Positions 1-5,296 of a DNA stretch of 7,309 bases are shown here, piece by piece; position 1 is the first letter of the stretch; every line of letters begins with the position of its first letter. Origin of the DNA: Planctomycetota bacterium. GTDB taxonomy: Bacteria > Planctomycetota > Phycisphaerae > Sedimentisphaerales > Anaerobacaceae. Both the position numbers and the translations under genes were made by a program. The notes under the pieces are model-generated. The model did not search any database. It saw only the letters and a list, made by a program, of their open reading frames with translations, and was not told the DNA's origin. The stretch lies in assembly GCA_022567055.1 (NCBI GenBank), contig JADFHU010000270.1, positions 1 to 7,309 on the forward strand, given 5' to 3'.

Positions 1-206
1 CTCTGCATTCAAACGGCTTATTCTGCGTCTGGACGGCGTCAGGCTCCATCGACCGTCCTCGGACGGCCTGCTTCGCCTTCCTTGCCAGTCGCAGAAACGC
101 TCGTTTTCGGTGCGCCGATTCATTTTGTTAGGCGCTCTAATTGCTTATCTGCGATTGCCCTGCTCCCCCCCCGCCGACAGTGATCAATAAAGGACCGACA
201 GTTCGC
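1..206. other. noncoding left edge with GC-rich hairpins
   Basis: No convincing gene is visible here. CCGTCC at 53-58 and GGACGG at 61-66 form a tight hairpin with a two-base loop, and another GGACGG lies at about 31-36. GCGCC (113-117) and GGCGC (131-135) flank an AT-rich loop containing GTTAGGC (127-133), which matches the consensus of one integron attC core site; no partner site is visible. A minus-strand reading frame opens at an ATG at 123-121 and runs off the left edge for 41 codons. It is very arginine-rich, has no Shine-Dalgarno and resembles nothing I know, so I do not call it a gene. Confidence 0.4.
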
Positions 207-235
207 TTGCCAAGTCGACCGCATTCTGGTATGCT
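207..235 (+). promoter_or_regulatory. promoter of the LTA-synthase-like gene
   Basis: The -35 box TTGCCA (207-212) and the -10 box TATGCT (230-235) are separated by 17 bases. TG at 227-228 makes an extended -10. Each hexamer differs from the sigma-70 consensus by one or two positions. The predicted transcription start falls at about 241-243, on the ATG at 242, so the transcript should have essentially no leader. Confidence 0.7.
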
Positions 236-241
236 AGTCCA

Positions 242-2233
242 ATGCGCAGAAGGGAAAAACTACTGACTACCGTGTCGGCCGGGGTGCATCCCCTCCGCAG
301 GACATACCGTGCTCTCGCACCACAGGCACACAGTGTGATCATACTAGGTGCTTTGCTTTGCACCTTGGCGACCAAGTTTTACCACTCGGTACGCTATAAC
401 GTGACGGGAGAGTACTTCGTCTGGATTCTGGCAGACCTGGGCGTGCTGATCACAGTCGAAGCGATTCTTGTCGCCATTTGCCACAAGTGGCCCAAGACCT
501 GGGTTTTTCGCAGCGTCACGGTCACGGCGGCTCTGATTTGTACGTGGTCGGTCGTCAACGCCGCGTGGATTGTTAAGACGGGAACACAGATTCTTCCTAC
601 CGAGGTCATCCCCCTTTTCAAAGATCCCCTCAATCATTTTGCCATCGTGGGAATTAACCTAGCTAAAATGCCTCTCCCTGCGTTTGCTCTGTTGGGACCG
701 AGCGCCGTGGCGTTAACATTCATGTTCTTCGTCTTACTCAGGCCGGCGCGGCCCACCTACACACGCAGGGCGCTCGTGAGTCGTCTCGCCGTCATTCTCG
801 TTTTGATTAGTGTCACCATTCCCGCCCGTGGAACGTTCGCCGCACGCACACGAGCCTCACAGGTAGCGACCGAGAGCTTGCACTACAACAGTCAGCTCAA
901 GGCGATTGCCAGCATTTTTTTACCGGACGGATCGTCCATTAGTCGCGAAGACATGCGTTTGGCCCATCGTCAGATACCTCTAGATGACCAGATCAACCTC
1001 CCCCAGAAGGAAACGCCACCCAAGTACAATGTGGTCATGGTCATCCTGGAGAGTATCCAATATGCTGCCACCTCTTTTGCAGATAAAGACAGCCATCTGA
1101 CCCCCTATCTCGAATCCTTCGCGAAGCAGGGTGTCGTTTTTAGCAGTGCCCGGTCTACCCTCACGCATACCAGCAAGGCAATCTTTTCCTTGCAGACAGG
1201 ACGTTATCCGGGCGGATCGCACGATTCGGTCGAGGCGATTCCCCTAGACCGGCCCTATGCGAGCCTGGCGACCATCCTGCGGCGTCAGCAGGGGTATCGG
1301 AGCGCCTTCTTCCAATCCGCCAAGGGCAGCTTTGAATCGCGGCCCTCTTTGGTCAGCAACCTGGGCTTTGATTCCTTCTGGGCCAGGGAACAGATCAATG
1401 ACCCTAACCGCTACCTGGGATATCTTGGCGGTGATGACTATATGATGATTGATCCCATCGCAGACTGGATTCAGTCCAGCGACGAGCCCTTTTTCATTAC
1501 CGCCCTCTGTTCTGCAGCGCATGATCCTTATGAGGTGCCTGCCTGGTACGGAGAACCCGCGGCCGAATCGCTCGACCGATACCGACAGATTGTGCGCTAC
1601 ACCGACGGCTTTCTCGCAGCCTTGGACCGCAAACTCACAGAACTCCATCTTAGAGACAACACAATTGTTTGTATTGTTGGGGATCACGCCGAAGCCCTGG
1701 GCGAGCACGGTCAAACTGGCCATGAGCGCATTGGCTTTGAAGAGGCCCTGAGCATCGTGTGGACCCTGCGCAGCCCTGCCGGTATTCAAGCCGGCACACG
1801 GATCGACACGCCCGTCTCCTCCATTGATGTGGCCCCGACACTCCTAACACTGCTGGGATTCGACACTCAGGCCGGTCAGTTCGATGGGCTCAACGCACTG
1901 GGTCCTATTCCTCCCAACAGAAAGGTCTATTTCTCCGGTTGGGTTCCGGCCGGGCCAGCGGGCTATATTGTGGGCGATCAAAAAGTCATCTACGATTCGT
2001 CCGTCAATGAGGCGACGCGCTATGACCTATCGCTGGATCCTGGCGAACTAAATCCTCGCGTCTTGTCTGCCGACCAAACCGAGCGTATCGCGGATGAGGT
2101 GATCGGCTGGCGCAAGGGGACACTCTTCAATCCCAACCAACTCGAACGTGGCAGGCGCAGCCTGTTTGGCGTCTGGCAATGCCGCTGGACGGGCAGAGAC
2201 CCCATCACACGATGCACGCTTGAAGTCAACTAG
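242..2233 (+). CDS. LTA synthase-like sulfatase-fold membrane transferase
   Basis: This 663-residue protein has the layout of lipoteichoic acid synthase and related phosphoglycerol/phosphoethanolamine transferases: about five hydrophobic helices (roughly residues 31-48, 57-80, 88-112, 145-166, 180-196), a linker, then an extracytoplasmic alkaline-phosphatase/sulfatase-fold domain from about residue 262. Putative metal and catalytic residues are E270 (VILES), T310 (THTSKA), H427 (AAHDPY) and D481/H482 (GDHAEALGEHG), matching the Glu, Thr, His and Asp-His set of LtaS. SSIDVAPTLLTLLG (526-539) is a typical family motif. The C-x-P-x-R formylglycine motif of true sulfatases is absent; Thr takes the nucleophile position, so sulfate-ester hydrolysis is unlikely. 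Length is close to LtaS (about 650). The substrate is unknown: a Gram-negative cell could use it to put phosphoglycerol or phosphoethanolamine on glycans or lipids. The ATG at 242 lacks a Shine-Dalgarno but sits 6 bases after a good -10 box. Family confident, substrate not. Confidence 0.9.
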   Translation: MRRREKLLTTVSAGVHPLRRTYRALAPQAHSVIILGALLCTLATKFYHSVRYNVTGEYFVWILADLGVLITVEAILVAICHKWPKTWVFRSVTVTAALICTWSVVNAAWIVKTGTQILPTEVIPLFKDPLNHFAIVGINLAKMPLPAFALLGPSAVALTFMFFVLLRPARPTYTRRALVSRLAVILVLISVTIPARGTFAARTRASQVATESLHYNSQLKAIASIFLPDGSSISREDMRLAHRQIPLDDQINLPQKETPPKYNVVMVILESIQYAATSFADKDSHLTPYLESFAKQGVVFSSARSTLTHTSKAIFSLQTGRYPGGSHDSVEAIPLDRPYASLATILRRQQGYRSAFFQSAKGSFESRPSLVSNLGFDSFWAREQINDPNRYLGYLGGDDYMMIDPIADWIQSSDEPFFITALCSAAHDPYEVPAWYGEPAAESLDRYRQIVRYTDGFLAALDRKLTELHLRDNTIVCIVGDHAEALGEHGQTGHERIGFEEALSIVWTLRSPAGIQAGTRIDTPVSSIDVAPTLLTLLGFDTQAGQFDGLNALGPIPPNRKVYFSGWVPAGPAGYIVGDQKVIYDSSVNEATRYDLSLDPGELNPRVLSADQTERIADEVIGWRKGTLFNPNQLERGRRSLFGVWQCRWTGRDPITRCTLEVN

Positions 2234-2287
2234 TACCTTTGAGCGAGTGGGGTCCGTACGGAGGAGGTCGATTGAGCTTGTTTTTTC

Positions 2288-2323
2288 TGTCCTCTCGACC
2301 GGCGCAAAAAATAGAGAGGGACA
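2288..2323 (+). other. bulged hairpin downstream of gene 1
   Basis: TGTCCTCTC (2288-2296) can pair with GAGAGGGACA (2314-2323), giving nine base pairs with one bulged base and a 17-base loop. No U-run follows the stem; a T-run precedes it (about 2280-2286). It could block 3' exonucleases or act as a weak transcription end for gene 1, but it is not a standard intrinsic terminator. Confidence 0.35.
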
Positions 2324-2393
2324 GCAAAGACCATGCCCTGGATTTCTCCGGTCTGCCGCCCCCCCCAAGAGAAGAAGGAAGGAGTATTGTGCT

Positions 2394-2429
2394 GTGTGGC
2401 CCCCTGAAAACAGGTCCTGAGGACCACAC
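2394..2429 (+). other. branched hairpin upstream of thiE promoter
   Basis: GTGTGG (2394-2399) pairs with CCACAC (2424-2429). Inside lie CCTG-AAAA-CAGG (2403-2414) and a compact GGTCC/GGACC hairpin (2413-2417 with 2421-2425), whose ends overlap the other two stems, so alternative folds compete. A T-rich stretch follows (2430-2448). It may be part of the gene 1 3' end. It lies about 110 bases before the predicted thiE transcription start, so it would not be in the thiE mRNA. Confidence 0.35.
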
Positions 2430-2503
2430 TTGCTTTCATGTTTTCCTTACACTCAAAGTATAGGGCACATTGGGACTCGGGCAAAAAGATCCGGCGAAGT
2501 TTT

Positions 2504-2532
2504 TTCACCTATTGCCAGCACCGCCATATAAT
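2504..2532 (+). promoter_or_regulatory. thiE promoter, leaderless start
   Basis: A perfect TATAAT -10 box (2527-2532) lies 17 bases after TTCACC (2504-2509), which keeps four of six -35 consensus bases. Transcription should begin at about 2539-2541, on the ATG at 2540. There is no Shine-Dalgarno before that ATG, which fits a leaderless mRNA and argues against the longer reading frame from 2438. Confidence 0.65.
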
Positions 2533-2539
2533 TGCCATC

Positions 2540-3595
2540 ATGACACAGAAAGCTGCCTTGCGAATCATTGACGCGAATTTCAATCGGGCCCGCGAAGCAC
2601 TCAGGGTGGTTGAAGAGTATTGCCGTTTCGCACTGAACAATGCCCATCTCTCCGCGCGGACCAAACGGATCCGCCACGACCTGACACACGCCCTCACAGC
2701 GCTCGACCTCCAGGGGCTCATTACCTGCAGAGACACCGCGGGCGACGTGGGCACGGCATCCCTGATAGCCGACCCACTGGAACGGAGTAACCTGGAGGAC
2801 TGTCTGAGAGCCGGCTGCAAGCGCCTGACCGAAGCCCTGCGGACCCTTTCCGAGATGATTCAAATAGAGGACCCGCGGCTGGCCAAAGTGATCGAAGCCC
2901 TGAGGTATCAGAGTTATACGCTTGAAAAGGACATCATGCTGCTAGGGATCCCAACCCAGAGGTTTCAGAGCGTGCGGCTCTATGTGCTCCTGGGCGGCGA
3001 TGACAGGGACGGGGTCTTGACCCTGGCAGAGCAGTGCGTCAGGGGGGGAGCCGACTGTCTACAACTGCGAGCCAAAGAACTCTGCGACCGTGATTGGCTC
3101 GACCTGGCCAAGGAATTCGTACAGATCTGTCGCTCCCACAATATCCTCAGCATTATCAACGACCGCACCGACATTGCTGTCGCCTCGGGAGCGGACGGTG
3201 TCCATCTGGGTCTAGAGGACCTGCCCATCGAGGATGCCCGCCGGCTCCAGTTGCAGCCCTTAATCTTCGGACTAACGACCCATAACCGTGCCGAACTCTC
3301 CGTCGCTCTGAAAAAGATCCCCAGCTATGTCGCCCTGGGGCCTGCCTTCCCCACCTCCACCAAGCCCCACCTTCAGCCAGCGGGACTGGCCTATGTGGCG
3401 GAGGGCCTGGCGGAACTCCCCGAAGAAGGAATGGGCCACGTGGTCATCGGTGGCATCAATGCCGAAAATGTGCAGCAGGTCTGCGCGTTGGGCGCCACGA
3501 CCATCGCTGTAGGCGCCTACATCACGACTAGCAGAGACCCGAAAGAGGCCTGCAGACGGTTGAAAACGTCTATGTTGACTGCGGCCGCGTTTTAG
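2540..3595 (+). CDS. thiE: thiamine-phosphate synthase with N-terminal extension
   Basis: ThiE joins HMP pyrophosphate to thiazole phosphate to make thiamine phosphate in the cytoplasm. Residues about 145-345 are the TIM-barrel ThiE domain: LQLRAKE (174-180; R177, K179), IINDRTDIA (205-213; N207, D208), DGVHLGLEDLP (219-229; D227 as Mg ligand), GLTTHN (244-249), ALGPAFPTSTK (265-275; K275) and VIGGIN (302-307). Residues 1-140 form the helical extension (RIIDANFNRAREALRVVEEY...) seen on planctomycete and cyanobacterial ThiE proteins; its role is unclear to me. At 351 residues it is much longer than the roughly 210-residue single-domain enzymes. The frame is open from 2438, but the preceding 34 codons look nonconserved and overlap the promoter, so I choose ATG 2540, where the family's N-terminus begins. 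Position 225 is Leu, where the motif usually reads HLGQED. No TPP riboswitch or other thi gene lies nearby. Confidence 0.95.
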   Translation: MTQKAALRIIDANFNRAREALRVVEEYCRFALNNAHLSARTKRIRHDLTHALTALDLQGLITCRDTAGDVGTASLIADPLERSNLEDCLRAGCKRLTEALRTLSEMIQIEDPRLAKVIEALRYQSYTLEKDIMLLGIPTQRFQSVRLYVLLGGDDRDGVLTLAEQCVRGGADCLQLRAKELCDRDWLDLAKEFVQICRSHNILSIINDRTDIAVASGADGVHLGLEDLPIEDARRLQLQPLIFGLTTHNRAELSVALKKIPSYVALGPAFPTSTKPHLQPAGLAYVAEGLAELPEEGMGHVVIGGINAENVQQVCALGATTIAVGAYITTSRDPKEACRRLKTSMLTAAAF

Positions 3596-3610
3596 ACACG
3601 GTCGGATACC

Positions 3611-3825
3611 GGGCAATCGCATGTAAACTTAGGCAGACGTTAATGCCCCCTTTTTCTACCCGGCGCCGGGATCTCACGGGGGTAGTAATCAGTGACAAAG
3701 TAATCAGTGCTTGGCCCATACCGATCACTGATTACTGTTTACTGATTACATTGCACGGGGAGAGTCTCCATAAATGGCGCTTAAGCCGTGAAACACATCA
3801 ACTTGGCATTCACATGCGATAGCCC
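3611..3825. repeat. imperfect inverted-repeat element (MITE-like)
   Basis: GGGCAATCGCATGTAAA (3611-3627) and TTCACATGCGATAGCCC (3809-3825) are inverted copies matching at 15 of 17 positions, including an uninterrupted nine-base core. Their midpoint (3718) coincides with the midpoint of the inner hairpin (3717). The stretches between outer and inner arms pair poorly. A compact noncoding unit bounded by terminal inverted repeats and carrying no gene suggests a miniature element or its remnant; this is inference until other copies are found. Confidence 0.45.
3685..3749. repeat. GTAATCAGT-type double hairpin repeat
   Basis: GTAATCAGT (3685-3693) and GTAATCAGTG (3700-3709) are mirrored by CACTGATTAC (3726-3735) and ACTGATTAC (3741-3749), with a 16-base loop (3710-3725). 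The six- and five-base spacers between the units do not pair well. CACGGGG occurs as a direct repeat on both sides (3675-3681 and 3754-3760), resembling a target-site duplication. Repeats of this kind are abundant in some environmental genomes and, when translated, give VISNQ/VISDQ strings; this recollection is not backed by a search. Confidence 0.7.
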
Positions 3826-3845
3826 TGCGGTCGGGTACGCTTGTC

Positions 3846-3874
3846 TTGAAAATCTATGCTATTCCTGCTATACT
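3846..3874 (+). promoter_or_regulatory. promoter of the beta-helix gene
   Basis: TTGAAA (3846-3851) and TATACT (3869-3874) are spaced by 17 bases, with TG at 3866-3867 giving an extended -10. Transcription should start near 3881, leaving a leader of about 32 bases. That leader contains a small hairpin, GGCG-TTCA-CGCC (3886-3897), directly before the Shine-Dalgarno AGAAGGAG (3898-3905), which is 7 bases from the ATG. Confidence 0.75.
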
Positions 3875-3912
3875 TCGTAGATTAAGGCGTTCACGCCAGA
3901 AGGAGTGTGTAG

Positions 3913-5154
3913 ATGAAAAAGCTGACCCTGAAGACCGTTCTATTCGTGGCACTGCTTGTCCAACCGCTCCGGTCGGAAGCCGCCGAGATTCAAATAAGCG
4001 CAACCCCCGGCGGTCAAGTCGTGGTCCCGGGGGAAGGAACATTCTCCTACCCCGACGGCAGCACGGTGAACCTCGCCGCCATCATTATAGATCCCGACTA
4101 CCTGTTTTCCGGATGGGGCGGCTCATTGGTCTCTGCGGGTCTCGTGGAAGAGCCCAACAATCCCATCACCCTTTTCCGGGCGGGTGCCGATGGAACCATT
4201 CAAGCACTCTTTACCCTGCTAAGGGCTAGCGATTCTGATCGGACCCTGCACGTCGATCACTCGGCCATCGGCCCCATCTATGATGGCACGCCGGATCATC
4301 CCTTCCTGTCGATCCAGGAGGCCATCCAGGCGGCCGGGCCAGGGAACACGGTAAGCGTAGCACCCGGGACCTACCTGGAACGGATCAACTTCGAGGGCAA
4401 GCACATCACGGTCACCCGCGCCGCCGGTCCGGGCGAACCGGGCCCCTACCCCGTCATAGACGGAGGCGGTTCGGGGGCGGTCGTCACCTTCGACCACGGT
4501 GAAGACAGCAGAGCACAACTGATGGGTTTCATGATCACCAACGGCAACGACCCGCTCGACGGAGCGGGGATCAACTGCATCGCCAGCAGTCCCACCATCC
4601 GCAACTGCATCATCACCGGCAACCGTGGCAACGGGCTCTTCTTCCTGGGCAGCACCGCCACGCTGAGCAACTGCACCATCACCGGCAACGGTGGCAAGGG
4701 CCTCGGCTGCGGACTGTTCACCTTCATCTCCCCCAAGCTCAAGGTCTCCAACACCCTCCTCTGGGACAATATTCCCGTCGATCTCAAAGTGGCCCACGGC
4801 GAGTGGCCGGAACTCCTCTTTTCCAACTACGGTAACGGTCCGCTGGGACCGGGCAGTGTGCGCGTCGATCCCCTCTTTGCCCGGCCAGGACAGTGGATCC
4901 ATGAGGCGGATCAATCCCCCGCCACCGATCCCTTCCTTCCCGACACGGTTTGGGTCCCCGGGGATTACCACCTCCGGTCACAGACCGGCCGCTGGAATCC
5001 GGAGACGCTGACGTGGAGCCAAGACAACACCCACAGTCCCGTCATTGATGCGGGCGATCCCACAGACAGTGCGGACGCAGAGCCCCTGCCCAACGGGGCG
5101 CTCATCAACATGGGCGGCTACGGCGGCACGGAGCAGGCCAGTCAGAGTCTGTGA
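3913..5154 (+). CDS. exported InlB-repeat/right-handed beta-helix protein
   Basis: The 413-residue product begins with a signal peptide (MKK, hydrophobic to about residue 18, likely cleavage near the SEAA at 21-24). Residues about 25-102 resemble a divergent InlB B-type repeat: GGQVVVPGEGTF, FSGWGG (65-70), then a DGTIQALF end. Residues about 112-335 form a right-handed beta-helix of the DUF1565/pectate-lyase-like type, opening with HPFLSIQEAIQAA (129-141) and VAPGTYLERI. Two adjacent coils, NCIITGN and NCTITGN, recur with a 22-residue period. The C-terminal part (about 350-407) has DYHLRSQTGRW, VIDAGDP and INMGGYGGT, which I know from planctomycete extracellular proteins. It probably binds or cleaves polysaccharide, or is a structural surface protein; I can identify no catalytic residues. 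No transmembrane anchor or PEP-CTERM-like tail is visible. The start is fixed by a strong Shine-Dalgarno. Confidence 0.88.
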   Translation: MKKLTLKTVLFVALLVQPLRSEAAEIQISATPGGQVVVPGEGTFSYPDGSTVNLAAIIIDPDYLFSGWGGSLVSAGLVEEPNNPITLFRAGADGTIQALFTLLRASDSDRTLHVDHSAIGPIYDGTPDHPFLSIQEAIQAAGPGNTVSVAPGTYLERINFEGKHITVTRAAGPGEPGPYPVIDGGGSGAVVTFDHGEDSRAQLMGFMITNGNDPLDGAGINCIASSPTIRNCIITGNRGNGLFFLGSTATLSNCTITGNGGKGLGCGLFTFISPKLKVSNTLLWDNIPVDLKVAHGEWPELLFSNYGNGPLGPGSVRVDPLFARPGQWIHEADQSPATDPFLPDTVWVPGDYHLRSQTGRWNPETLTWSQDNTHSPVIDAGDPTDSADAEPLPNGALINMGGYGGTEQASQSL

Positions 5155-5212
5155 TAGGGGATCGGCTATCGTGGACCTGATACCCGACGAGGTCGCCCAG
5201 ATTGTGAACCGC

Positions 5213-5241
5213 TTGCGACCCTATCCCTCCTTCGCTATACT
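5213..5241 (+). promoter_or_regulatory. promoter of gene 4
   Basis: TTGCGA (5213-5218) and TATACT (5236-5241) are spaced by 17 bases. The predicted start is near 5248, giving a leader of roughly 49 bases. The Shine-Dalgarno AAGGAG (5283-5288) lies 8 bases before the ATG at 5297. The promoter shows that gene 4 can be expressed separately from the beta-helix gene 142 bases upstream. Confidence 0.7.
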
Positions 5242-5296
5242 GGTCGCTGTAGGTGCAGTTCCAGAAGAAAAATGGCTAAGATAAGGAGATCCGGTC

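Larger units (their letters stand above)
2234..2539. other. 306-base gap between gene 1 and thiE
   Basis: This gap holds a palindrome TCCGTACGGA (2253-2262), a bulged hairpin (2288-2323), a branched hairpin (2394-2429), a C-run near 2358-2366 and the thiE promoter. No intrinsic terminator with a U-tract is clear for gene 1. One plus-strand frame is open to TAG at 2461-2463. It contains two Shine-Dalgarno-like purine runs placed 4 bases before possible starts: GGAGGAGG (2260-2267) before TTG 2272, and GGAAGGAG (2377-2384) before GTG 2389. The predicted peptides (63 or 24 residues) look low-complexity and are not recognised. I looked for a TPP riboswitch and did not find one. Confidence 0.5.
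3596..3912. other. 317-base repeat-bearing gap before gene 3
   Basis: No gene is visible here. The gap contains the thiE 3' flank, a perfect 12-base palindrome CCCGGCGCCGGG (3659-3670), the nested inverted-repeat structure at 3611-3825, an 8-base palindrome GCTTAAGC (about 3778-3785), and the promoter, leader hairpin and Shine-Dalgarno of gene 3. GCCCCC followed by TTTTT (3645-3655) looks terminator-like, but no upstream G-rich arm pairs with it. Confidence 0.6.

Noticed and set aside
1..123. Minus-strand gene starting at 123 and leaving the window
   Set aside because: Only 41 codons are visible, arginine-rich with no ribosome binding site, and the DNA is hairpin-rich.
1244..1789. 181-codon minus-strand frame opposite gene 1
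   Set aside because: It lies fully inside the catalytic domain of gene 1, including its GDH motif, and shows no recognisable protein features.
301..2233. True arylsulfatase (formylglycine enzyme)
   Set aside because: The C/S-x-P-x-R motif needed for formylglycine is absent; Thr310 is at the nucleophile position and the membrane helices match LTA synthases.
2234..2539. TPP riboswitch before thiE
   Set aside because: A CTGAGG occurs (2417-2422), but the conserved TPP aptamer core and its CTGATC/GGATAATGCC-type elements are missing, and the predicted mRNA starts at the ATG.
2438..2539. Longer thiE start at 2438
   Set aside because: The 34 extra residues do not look like the family, overlap the -35/-10 boxes, and lack a Shine-Dalgarno. 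Homology begins at the ATG 2540 (RIIDANFNRAREALR).
3645..3670. Intrinsic terminator for thiE
   Set aside because: The T-run at 3651-3655 has no G-rich arm upstream, and the palindrome CCCGGCGCCGGG lies after it without a following U-tract.
4219..4971. 250-codon minus-strand frame opposite gene 3
   Set aside because: It is a shadow of the GC-rich beta-helix gene: no Shine-Dalgarno, repetitive Gly/Val/Asp composition, and the plus-strand frame has clear domains.
5153..5170. Terminator hairpin after gene 3
   Set aside because: GATAG/CTATC gives only five pairs with an eight-base loop and no T-run.
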